Below, piece by piece: positions 50,833 to 58,269 of a stretch of 64,000 bases of DNA. The DNA is from Xaviernesmea rhizosphaerae. Its GTDB lineage: Bacteria; Pseudomonadota; Alphaproteobacteria; Rhizobiales; Rhizobiaceae. A program made the translations under genes and the position numbers. Every line of letters starts with the position of its first letter. Position 1 is the first letter of the stretch. The notes under the pieces were generated by a model, which was given only the letters and a program-made list of their open reading frames with translations, had not been told where the DNA came from and did not search any database. The DNA is taken from positions 114,941-178,940 of the forward strand of contig NZ_MKIO01000040.1 of assembly GCF_001938945.1 (NCBI RefSeq), in the 5' to 3' direction.

Positions 50833-51427
50833 GATCAAAGTCGGTCGCGGATGGAGTGCTATCATTCTTGATGCCGTCGTGATGGCCTCCGCACTGGGAG
50901 CTTGGACTTTGACGAGGGCCACCCGCGTTCATGGTGCTCTTCATCTGTCTCACACAGGTCTTGTTTATCTTACAGACAAAGAACTCGATAACCTGGAAGG
51001 CTGGAGACAGGTCGCACGCCTCCGGTCGTACTACACATGCGAAGTCTGCGGGCGTCCGGGGCGGCTTCGGATCGGAAAGACCCGCGCACGCGTCTTCTGC
51101 GGTGGACATGCCCACCTCGTAGGCGAGCTTTGGCCGGAGCACGATGGCAAGATCTTCGAGCTCGACAACGCGTGTCAGCGGTTCTCGCCGCCGGCCGGAT
51201 ACGGCGACGAGATCCAAGAGCGAGAGGATATCCTGCGCCGTTGGTCTGAGGGACAGGCAGAGATGCGCGACGTCTGCGATTTTCTGCGGATTGACCGAGC
51301 GGAGGTCTATTACAGCTCCCTCGAGCTTGGCTTCAGGATTCATCTGGTTGAGCACCCACATGACGAAGAGCATGACGAAGAGCTTGCTCAGCTCCTCGGT
51401 AGCATCCCGGAAAACACTCGGCACTGA
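50825..51427 (+). CDS. Zinc-ribbon protein 5 (200 aa)
   Basis: It overlaps the previous gene by eight bases. N-terminal body (IEIKVGRGWSAIILDAVVMA), a ribbon CEVCGRPGRLRIGK...FCGGH at about 71-95, and an extra acidic helical C-terminal domain (DEIQEREDILRRWSEGQAEM) ending in a Glu/Asp/His-rich stretch. Closely related to protein 3 in the ribbon. Unknown function. Confidence 0.65.
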   Translation: MIEIKVGRGWSAIILDAVVMASALGAWTLTRATRVHGALHLSHTGLVYLTDKELDNLEGWRQVARLRSYYTCEVCGRPGRLRIGKTRARVFCGGHAHLVGELWPEHDGKIFELDNACQRFSPPAGYGDEIQEREDILRRWSEGQAEMRDVCDFLRIDRAEVYYSSLELGFRIHLVEHPHDEEHDEELAQLLGSIPENTRH

Positions 51428-51579
51428 TGAGGATGGACGCCGTCTCGCCCCATTGGTGCTGCATGTCGCCAGCCGCGCGCAGGAAGAAAGGATTCACCTT
51501 ACTTCAGCGTTCACCAAACCGGGGAACTTCTCGAAAACCGTTTTCATGTTCAGTCGCAAGCGAAAGCAGGAGACCGAGT

Positions 51580-52200
51580 ATGCCGCTCAGAATGGACCTA
51601 CGACGTTACCTTCCTGGTGACGACGACTACTTCTACGACGACGGGAGGCCGGACGGAGATTCTGATCTAGTCGATGTCGATGCTGAGATGGCTGCGGTGG
51701 CGGAGGAGTTCGACCGCATCGCGCAGCGTGACGAAGACAACATGCGGGAGGCGTTCGACCTTGTAGAAGTAATCCGTAGGTCTCTGGATGAGCCCAAGCT
51801 TCGGGAACCGCACGAGAGCGAACCGCTGTCGATCGCGGAGGCCTGCTGTCTGCCGGAACTGGGCGGCAAGCTTTACGTGGAACACGAAGGCATCCCCAGT
51901 CGGCACATCACGGCCAAGGCGCTCTACGAAGAAATCAAGGCGGGGCGCCTTCGGCGTGTCCCGCCATTCAAAGCCGGGAAATTCCTGGTCTCGCGTCAGA
52001 CGATCAAAGAGTGGACAGAATGCCAAGACGACGCCAGCCTCCGCATCTCATTTGGATCAAGCCGAAGTACAACAAAGACACCGGAAAGCTCCGGGCGCAC
52101 GGCTACTGGGCCATCGCCGATGGAACGACCCGAATTAGCACAGGCTTCGGCCTTGAATGTCGTGAACAGGCTGAGGCAGCGCGGCTCAAGTACGAAGTAG
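51580..52200 (+). CDS. Putative excisionase / recombination directionality factor (206 aa)
   Basis: Start ATG 51580 follows CAGGAGACCG. An acidic N-terminal half (MDLRRYLPGDDDYFYDDGRP) is followed by a winged-helix-like region with ITAKALYEEIKAGRLRRVPP and KFLVSRQTIKEWTE, the pattern of excisionase/MerR-type DNA-binding folds in which the second helix is followed by a beta wing. It overlaps the integrase gene by 181 bases in another frame, a tight linkage. Assigned by position and fold pattern. Its last 60 residues fall in the overlap and may not be functional. Confidence 0.6.
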   Translation: MPLRMDLRRYLPGDDDYFYDDGRPDGDSDLVDVDAEMAAVAEEFDRIAQRDEDNMREAFDLVEVIRRSLDEPKLREPHESEPLSIAEACCLPELGGKLYVEHEGIPSRHITAKALYEEIKAGRLRRVPPFKAGKFLVSRQTIKEWTECQDDASLRISFGSSRSTTKTPESSGRTATGPSPMERPELAQASALNVVNRLRQRGSSTK

Positions 52201-53231
52201 AGCAGCACGCCAAGAGGTCAGTTCATGAGATTGTCGAAGAACGCGGCCGAGGCGTGCGCGAGGTCTTCGTCGTGGATCTCATTCGATTTTTCATCGAGCG
52301 CCATGAAGCCAAGATCCAGGCGAAATCGAAGACGAAGCTCCGTGATTACCTGAATATGATAGAGCGGCTGATCAAGTTTTGGGGTGGCAAGACAGTCTAT
52401 CAGATCAACGAGAAGACGATCGACGAGTATCAGAAGAAAGCCCGTGCCGGGAAGCCACTAGCTGCATCAACAACGCTTCGTGAACTGGCCGAACTTAAGT
52501 CGATCATCAACTACGGGATCCAGAAAGGGCTGTGTGAGCTGCGCGGTCACATCGTCGATTGGGAGCTTCCACCTCCACCCGAGCCGCGGATGACATTCTA
52601 TACCAGATCGGAAATCGCCAAGCTCGTATGGACCGCATACCGCCGAAAGAACATGGCGATGGGAAAGCCTGGGATAGGTATCCATACATCGAAGCACATT
52701 GCCCGATTCTTGCTGATTGCAGTCAAGACGGGGACCCGTGCCGAGCGCATCGAGCAAGCATCTTTTAAGAACCACGCCGACCGACCATGGATCGATCTCG
52801 AGAACGGGATCTTTTACCGTGCTGGAGTGGCAAACAAGTCTCCGGTCAACAAGCGCGCGGATCCCGTTCGCATCCCTGACGACCTTCTGTCGCACCTTCG
52901 GCGTTGGGCGAAAGAGGGAGACGACGTCATCAAGTCCACGCGTGGAGTAGGTTCCACGCGCAAGGGTTTCTTCAACCTTAAGCATGAGGTCCTCTCGAAT
53001 GAACGTGCGAAGGTCGTCAACCGTCACACATGCAAGCACACCTGCGCCTCATGGCTGATGCAGAAGCGGGTTCCGCTGTCGATCATTGCAAGTTACCTAT
53101 CGACGACCGAAGAAGTGATCCTCCGGCACTATGGGCACTTCTCGCCTGATTTTCACAAAGAGATCGACGATGCGCGACGGACTGCACGCCGTCAGCAGAT
53201 AGACAAACTCGCACAGAAGAAAGCTGCATGA
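52020..53231 (+). CDS. int: Tyrosine recombinase (integrase) of the element
   Basis: A 403-residue phage-type integrase. The N-terminal arm starts PRRRQPPHLIWIKPKYNKDT (arm-binding type), a core-binding domain follows to about 195, then the catalytic domain: Arg in TGTRAERIEQ (about 240), HTCKHTCASWL (about 343) and the nucleophile Tyr in HYGHFSPD (about 373). It lies 0.7 kb from the right attachment site and would integrate the element into the tRNA-Thr 3' end. An ATG at 52011 is possible; 52020 gives the usual MPRRRQPP start. It overlaps the putative excisionase gene upstream and the retropepsin-like pseudogene downstream (ATGA). Confidence 0.93.
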   Translation: MPRRRQPPHLIWIKPKYNKDTGKLRAHGYWAIADGTTRISTGFGLECREQAEAARLKYEVEQHAKRSVHEIVEERGRGVREVFVVDLIRFFIERHEAKIQAKSKTKLRDYLNMIERLIKFWGGKTVYQINEKTIDEYQKKARAGKPLAASTTLRELAELKSIINYGIQKGLCELRGHIVDWELPPPPEPRMTFYTRSEIAKLVWTAYRRKNMAMGKPGIGIHTSKHIARFLLIAVKTGTRAERIEQASFKNHADRPWIDLENGIFYRAGVANKSPVNKRADPVRIPDDLLSHLRRWAKEGDDVIKSTRGVGSTRKGFFNLKHEVLSNERAKVVNRHTCKHTCASWLMQKRVPLSIIASYLSTTEEVILRHYGHFSPDFHKEIDDARRTARRQQIDKLAQKKAA

Positions 53232-53822
53232 AGCTTATGAACGTATGGCAAGGTACTGCTACATTTCTGTTGGGCGTAGCGGTCGGGGGTGTAGCGATCG
53301 CAGCAGATGGTTACCACCCCGCTCCGGTATGCGGCCTTCGGTAAATTCGACCCCACATTTGTCGAAGTCCAGGATGTCGACCGAACTAAGACACCCAGTG
53401 TGCAGGGTCGCTCGTTCAACAACGAGTGGACTGCTGTCGGTGTCGCTCCCGGCGACTTCCAGAAGACTGGGCTACGATCACCAACTACCATCGTCTTCAA
53501 CGGCAAGCCGGTCCAGAACCTGACAGCTCTCATAGACACTGGTGCGGATTAAACTTACGTCGACGAACGGATTCTTATCGGAACCGGTGCCAAGCCCCTC
53601 GACGAAGGAATCACGACCGGCGGCCCCAACAGCGCTCCAGTCGTATCAAAGGTGTATGAAGCCGAAGTCTGGCTCCCTGGCGAGAGGCTGTTCCGGACAA
53701 AGGTACTTTCCGCACAGTTTGGAAAGCAGGACCAAGTGCTTATCGGCCGGAATTTGCTCGCCCATATGCGGCTTGAATGGGACGGTCCGCGGAACCTTGC
53801 GCGGATCGCCTATCCCGAATAA
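53228..53822 (+). pseudogene. Retropepsin-like aspartyl protease, frameshift and nonsense mutation
   Basis: An ATG overlapping the integrase stop starts a signal peptide or membrane anchor (GTATFLLGVAVGGVAIAA). The frame is lost near 53335. The adjacent frame carries on with AFGKFDPTFVEVQDVDRTK and reaches LTALIDTGAD, the retroviral-type protease active site. A TAA at 53550-53552 stands where relatives have a Tyr codon (DTGADYTYV-type), then TYVDERILIGTGAKPLDEG and QVLIGRNLLAHMRL continue to 53822. Two lesions, so inactive as read. Confidence 0.75.
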
Positions 53823-53937
53823 CAGAAGACCACGTCTCCGGATATCTCCGGAAACAGCGTGAAACAGCGGGAATCAGGAGCAGTTAGCGGTGACGAGAAT
53901 CCCAGACTTCTGGGGTTTCTAGCTTAAGACCCCAACC

Positions 53938-53982
53938 TTCGTAATGATGGGGTCACGTGTTCGAGTCACGTAAGCGGCACCA
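53938..53982 (+). repeat. Right attachment site (attR), altered T-stem
   Basis: A 45-base copy of the tRNA-Thr 3' end. It differs from attL only in the T stem and one adjacent position: ACGTG/CACGT replaces GCAGG/CCTGC and still pairs perfectly. The rest of a tRNA (5' half) is missing, so it is not a second tRNA gene. It ends the element. Confidence 0.9.
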
Positions 53983-54051
53983 TTCCATCCTGTGAAATAG
54001 ACCGGTAAAGTGATATCCGTCATGCATCATGACAGGATCGCCGCCCGCGCG

Positions 54052-54152
54052 CTAGAGCACCGGACTGAAAACAGTCCTCAGTGTGATGCTCTAGATTTTT
54101 GTTTTTGCATCGGATTTTTCCGAAAACCGGTTCCCACTTGTCGGTCCGATGC
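54052..54152. repeat. Rhizobial intergenic palindromic repeat
   Basis: Two adjacent inverted repeats: CTAGAGCA/TGCTCTAG (54052-54094) and GCATCGGA/TCCGATGC (54107-54152) around CCGAAAACCGGTTCCCACTT, a sequence seen in many rhizobial intergenic repeats. It marks the start of the ordinary chromosome to the right of the element. Confidence 0.7.
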
Positions 54153-54220
54153 TCGAGGCGGGGGTGAGAGGGCGCGTCTGCCGCGTTGCCCTGTCGTTCC
54201 GACGTTACCAGCGGCCGATC

Positions 54221-54577
54221 TCAGCCTGCGTCGTCCCGCCTGCCCGCTTCCAAGCCGCCGCCGCTGACGCCGCCACGCAGTTCACTCTTGGATTTCTTGA
54301 GAACGGGAACGGTCGCAACGGGCTCGTCGTCCTGGTCGCCATCCTGCGCCTGGAGCGTGTCGAGCCGATGCCGGATGGCAAGGGCGTAGATGACGTCGAG
54401 CACATGCTTGTCGTTGACATCGGGATCGGTCAGCGCCAGCAGCGCCGCACGCACGAGCTTCTTGCTGGTCGTCTTGGGCACCCGCTTGCGGACATGGTCA
54501 TAGAGCTGCTGACCGCTCAGCCCGTCGGTGGCGCCGTCGATCAGCGCCTCGTAAATCTTCTTGCGTGTCTCGCTCAT
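54221..54577 (-). CDS. Conserved small protein (118 aa)
   Basis: The ATG at 54577 begins SETRKKIYEALIDGATDGLS, then QLYDHVRKRVPKTTSKKLVR with AALLALTDPDVNDKHVLDVI. A helical, charged protein whose C-terminal 40 residues are disordered and Gly-rich. It looks like a conserved rhizobial protein of unknown function. The ribosome site is GAGGGAT. First chromosome gene to the right of the element. Confidence 0.7.
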   Translation of the reverse strand: MSETRKKIYEALIDGATDGLSGQQLYDHVRKRVPKTTSKKLVRAALLALTDPDVNDKHVLDVIYALAIRHRLDTLQAQDGDQDDEPVATVPVLKKSKSELRGGVSGGGLEAGRRDDAG

Positions 54578-54726
54578 GATCCCTCCTTCGTCGCGAAAAG
54601 TCGCACGGGCACAATGCGCTCGCCCTTGCAGGCGTTCCACAGTGCCGGGTCACGGAGCATAGACATGGATTGCGCCGGACCGGAAGGCGGGCTTCCGGTC
54701 CGGCATCGCGATCCGTCGCTTGAGGA

Positions 54727-55797
54727 TCAGAAATCGCGCTGCAGGCGGATCGTGCCGCCAAAGGCGTCGCCATCGCCGCGCAGGCCGTGGAACTTGGTGT
54801 AGGTCAGTTCCGGCTGGAGGCTGAGGCCGCTGGCAACCGCATATTTGACATTGAGGGCGCTGGCAAATGTGCCGTCTTCCTCGTAGGCGACCTGGCCGTT
54901 CAGCGAGGCCTTCGGCGTCATCTTCGCGGTGAAGCCGCTCCACACGGCCCAGTCGCCATTCCAGGAGGCAAAGAAGTTGCGCATGCGGGTGTTGCCCGGG
55001 CCGCGCTCATTGTCCCAATCCGACTGATAGCCACCCATGACGAAGATCGAGAAGGCTTTCGTCAGCGTCAGATCCAGGCGGGCCTTGCCCGCGAAGGTTT
55101 CCGCCTCGGTATCATAGCCGCCGATCAGCGAGAGACCACCCCAATCCTGCTTGAGCTTCAGGCCGGCCAGCGTGTGCGGCCAGTCATTGGCGCGGTAATA
55201 GCCGGTCGGCTCGGCGGCATCGCCGGTCTTGTAGGAGCCATTGCCCTCTTCGAGACCGACCAGGGCGCTGAAGCCGTTGGCGCCCTTATAGACGTAGCTG
55301 ATCTGGTTCGTGCGCGGCGGCGAGTAATCGATGACGTCGTCATTGACCACGTTGCCGGCCGAATCCAGCCACTTGTCGAAGCGGGAGTCGGAATAGCCGG
55401 CACGGAAGCCGCCGAGCTCGATATAGGTGCTGATCAGCGTGAACTTGGAATCGCCGTTCTGCACGTCATAACGATGCTCCATGAAGCCATGAAGTTCGCC
55501 ATATTCGGTGTCGGAAGCCGCATCGAAGCGCAGCGTCGCGCGCGTGTGCGGCGCCCATCCCCGGTTGATGCCGTCAAAGGGGCTTTCCCCATTGATCGAG
55601 TCGAACCGCACATAGCCGCCGACTTTCAAGCAGGTTTCCGTGCCGGGAATGTAGAAATAGCCTTTGCCGAAGGCGTCGCAGACGCGGACATAGCTCATCG
55701 GCTCTGGCGAGGCGGCAACGATGGCGTCAGCGGCAAAGGCCGAACCTGCAAACAAAGAAATGGCCGCCACATTGGCAAGCAAAGCGAATTTCATCAT
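54727..55797 (-). CDS. Outer-membrane porin (Omp2/alpha-proteobacterial porin family)
   Basis: A 356-residue beta-barrel porin. The signal peptide KFALLANVAAISLFAGSAFA is followed by the family N-terminus with VRVCDAFGKGYFYIPGTETC and LKVGGYVRFD; the two cysteines before the first strand are typical of Omp2/RopA-type porins. Alternating strands continue to a C-terminal Phe (LQRDF), the outer-membrane assembly signal. Start ATG 55797 or 55794. It forms general diffusion pores. Confidence 0.93.
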   Translation of the reverse strand: MMKFALLANVAAISLFAGSAFAADAIVAASPEPMSYVRVCDAFGKGYFYIPGTETCLKVGGYVRFDSINGESPFDGINRGWAPHTRATLRFDAASDTEYGELHGFMEHRYDVQNGDSKFTLISTYIELGGFRAGYSDSRFDKWLDSAGNVVNDDVIDYSPPRTNQISYVYKGANGFSALVGLEEGNGSYKTGDAAEPTGYYRANDWPHTLAGLKLKQDWGGLSLIGGYDTEAETFAGKARLDLTLTKAFSIFVMGGYQSDWDNERGPGNTRMRNFFASWNGDWAVWSGFTAKMTPKASLNGQVAYEEDGTFASALNVKYAVASGLSLQPELTYTKFHGLRGDGDAFGGTIRLQRDF

Positions 55798-56256
55798 ATG
55801 TGCCCCCTGTCCTGGCGCCGGGCAAACCACAGTCCGAACTGGTTCGCGCCCGCCGTGTAAAGGCGCTTAAGCTTCGGCCATGAAGGGCGGATGACAGATC
55901 CGTGATGCTGCAAGAAGCGGCGACGGCGTGTCACATATTTGGCACGGCGCCTGCGCCCAGGCGGTGTGATGATGGCGAAGGTCACAGAGAAAGCCCCCTA
56001 CCCCCAAACTTTCCCAAAGGTCAGCATTCCTTCTGCTGGCCTGGGCGCAGGTTAAGACCTCCTCAAGGCAGCTCGGATCGAAGCGGATCGACCTGAATGC
56101 GGCGTAGCCTTGCCGATCCTAAGCAAAATTTCCTCCCTAAAACTAACGATGACAGCAAGATTCGGCTTAACCGCCGATTAGCGAAATTTTCCTAACGATC
56201 TATAGCAGAATTGCAGCTTGTTTGCTGCTATTGACTAATCTTTCTCGAGGGCCATC
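55798..56256. promoter_or_regulatory. Divergent region between porin and chemoreceptor genes
   Basis: About 460 bases without a gene. The right end near the chemoreceptor is AT-rich (56110-56250, with TTGACTAATC shortly before the start). The long gap suits regulated promoters of both genes. No hairpin or repeat stands out. Confidence 0.4.
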
Positions 56257-58155
56257 ATGTCCATACTAGAGAATATGCGCATCCAGACAAAGATACTGGC
56301 AATCACCATCCTGTTTTTTGCCGGAGGTTGCACCGGCGCTTCTTTGATAAGCTATCGCTTTTATAAAGCGGACGAGGCTTATTCTGACTTCATCAGCCAG
56401 GATGCAACCGTGACCATGCTGATGGCCCGCGCCGGGCAGCGCATCTTCGCCACGGCCTACAGCGCATACGAGATTATGGTCTATGACGGAGCATCTGCCG
56501 AAGCGGCAGCTGCGCAAAAGGCCTATATCGACCACAAGGAAGCGCTGGGCAAACTGCTGCGCAGACTGCCGGAGCTTCTGCCGCAAGAAGCAGGAGCCTT
56601 CTCGACCTTTGAAAAGGAGGCGAACACAATCCTGGCACTGACGGACAAGGCCGTTGCCGTCAGCCTGCTCAACAAGGATGAAGAAGGAAAAGCCCTTCTG
56701 GGCGAAGCCGATCCGCTGATCTCTCAGCTGACGACGCAGATGCGCAAATGGAATGACGACCATATCGCCAGGGTCCAGAAGGATTCCGACGCCATGTCGG
56801 ACCAGACGGTCTTCACCATCAAGACGACGCTGGGCGGCCTGCTCACGATCTTCTCGCTCGGTCTCGTGGCCGCCATCCTGGTCTCGCGGCGCGGCATTAC
56901 CCAGCCGGTGCACGCGCTTCGCGCCCGCATGGCCGCGCTGGCGGCCGGCGATGCCGACAGCACGGTGCCGGGGCTTGAGAGAAAGGACGAGCTGGGCGAA
57001 ATGGCCGCCGCCGTCGCCATCTTCCGCGACGCCGCCGTCACGCAGAAGCGCATGGAGCAGGAGGCGACGGACACACGCCAGCAATCCGACCGCGACCGCG
57101 AACAGCGCGACGTGCTGCGCCAGCGCGAAGCCGCGCAGATCCGCTTCGCCATCGACAATATCGCCTCCGGGCTGACCGCTCTGTCCGACGGCGATCTGGA
57201 CTATCGCCTGGATACGGCCTTTGCCGAAGACCTCGACCAGCTGCGCCAGGACTTTAACCGCGCCATGAACACGCTGCGGCAGACGGTTCAGGGGGTGAGC
57301 GAGAGCGCCCGCGGCATCGACGCCGGCGCACGCGAGATCCGCACCGCCGCCAATGATCTGGCCAAGCGGACGGAACAGCAGGCGGCTTCCGTGGAAGAGA
57401 CGGCCGCGGCCCTCGAACAGATCACCACGACCGTTCGCGATGCCACCGCCCGCGCGGAGGAAGCCGGCGCCCTGGTGGCCCGGGCACGAGCCGGCGCGGA
57501 ACGCTCCGGCGAGGTGATGGGCCAGGCCGTTTCCGCCATGGTCGAGATCGAGAAATCATCGGCCGAGATCTCCAACATCATCGGCGTGATCGACGAAATC
57601 GCCTTCCAGACCAATCTTCTGGCGCTGAATGCCGGGGTGGAGGCCGCGCGCGCCGGCGAGGCCGGCAAGGGCTTTGCCGTCGTCGCGCAGGAGGTGCGCG
57701 AGCTGGCCCAAAGATCGGCCCAGGCCGCCAAGGAGATCAAGGCGCTGATCTCGACCTCGGGCAATCAGGTGCAGAATGGCGTCGATCTCGTCGGCCGCAC
57801 CGGCCAGTCGCTGCGCCAGATCGTCACCGATGTCGAACAGATCGACCGCAATGTCCGCGCCATCGTTGAGTCCGCGCGCGAGCAGTCAACCGGTCTGCAG
57901 GAGATCAACACGGCGGTGAACACCATCGACCAGAACACCCAGCAGAACGCCGCCATGGTCGAGGAATCCACGGCTGCCAGCCACAATCTCAGCCAGGAAA
58001 TCGACACGCTGACCGGCCTTCTGGCGCATTTCAGGATGCAGGGCGGAGGCGGACAGACTGGCGGGCGGCGGGAGCCCGGCCTTGCCGCGCCCGCGCGCGG
58101 CGAGACGGCGCCGCACGCCTATCAGCAGAAGCTTCGCGCCGCCTTCTCCAGGTAG
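56257..58155 (+). CDS. Methyl-accepting chemotaxis protein
   Basis: A 632-residue chemoreceptor. TM1 is at about 12-32, a helical periplasmic sensor (about 33-185) follows, TM2 at about 190-208 (GGLLTIFSLGLVAAILVS), then a HAMP domain, a linker with a second HAMP-like unit (about 290-340) and the signalling domain. The hairpin tip EIAFQTNLLALNAGVEAARA is perfectly conserved. The C-terminus is Gly/Ala-rich without a CheR-binding pentapeptide. Ligand unknown. It meets the GH28 gene tail to tail with a hairpin between. Confidence 0.95.
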   Translation: MSILENMRIQTKILAITILFFAGGCTGASLISYRFYKADEAYSDFISQDATVTMLMARAGQRIFATAYSAYEIMVYDGASAEAAAAQKAYIDHKEALGKLLRRLPELLPQEAGAFSTFEKEANTILALTDKAVAVSLLNKDEEGKALLGEADPLISQLTTQMRKWNDDHIARVQKDSDAMSDQTVFTIKTTLGGLLTIFSLGLVAAILVSRRGITQPVHALRARMAALAAGDADSTVPGLERKDELGEMAAAVAIFRDAAVTQKRMEQEATDTRQQSDRDREQRDVLRQREAAQIRFAIDNIASGLTALSDGDLDYRLDTAFAEDLDQLRQDFNRAMNTLRQTVQGVSESARGIDAGAREIRTAANDLAKRTEQQAASVEETAAALEQITTTVRDATARAEEAGALVARARAGAERSGEVMGQAVSAMVEIEKSSAEISNIIGVIDEIAFQTNLLALNAGVEAARAGEAGKGFAVVAQEVRELAQRSAQAAKEIKALISTSGNQVQNGVDLVGRTGQSLRQIVTDVEQIDRNVRAIVESAREQSTGLQEINTAVNTIDQNTQQNAAMVEESTAASHNLSQEIDTLTGLLAHFRMQGGGGQTGGRREPGLAAPARGETAPHAYQQKLRAAFSR

Positions 58156-58168
58156 CGGACGACCGATA

Positions 58169-58198
58169 TCGGCCGGCGCACTTATCCGCGCCGGCCGA
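58169..58198. terminator. Hairpin between convergent chemoreceptor and GH28 genes
   Basis: A perfect 11-bp stem (TCGGCCGGCGC / GCGCCGGCCGA) with an eight-base loop, 14 bases after the chemoreceptor stop. GC-rich and without a T-run; probably ends transcription from both sides in part. Confidence 0.55.
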
Positions 58199-58269
58199 CG
58201 GACCGAAAGGCATCCGCCGGTCTCATTCGGTTATGACGCCCGGCCCCAGGGGCACACTCAGGGGCGGGT

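Larger units (their letters stand above)
4312..53982. mobile_element. Integrative element in tRNA-Thr carrying defence and metabolic cargo
   Basis: An element of about 49.7 kb bounded by a tRNA 3'-end repeat, with integrase (52020) and putative excisionase (51580) at the right end. It carries restriction-modification, SIR2-HerA defence, an ABC importer, flavoenzymes, a replication initiator with iterons and a decayed lysis cassette. No conjugation genes (relaxase, type IV secretion) and no virion genes are visible, so it is neither a self-transmissible ICE nor a complete prophage. Transfer by a helper phage or as a replicating plasmid form is inference. Confidence 0.92.

Noticed and set aside
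53938..53982. A second tRNA-Thr gene
   Set aside because: Only the 3' part is present; there is no acceptor 5' strand or D arm upstream.
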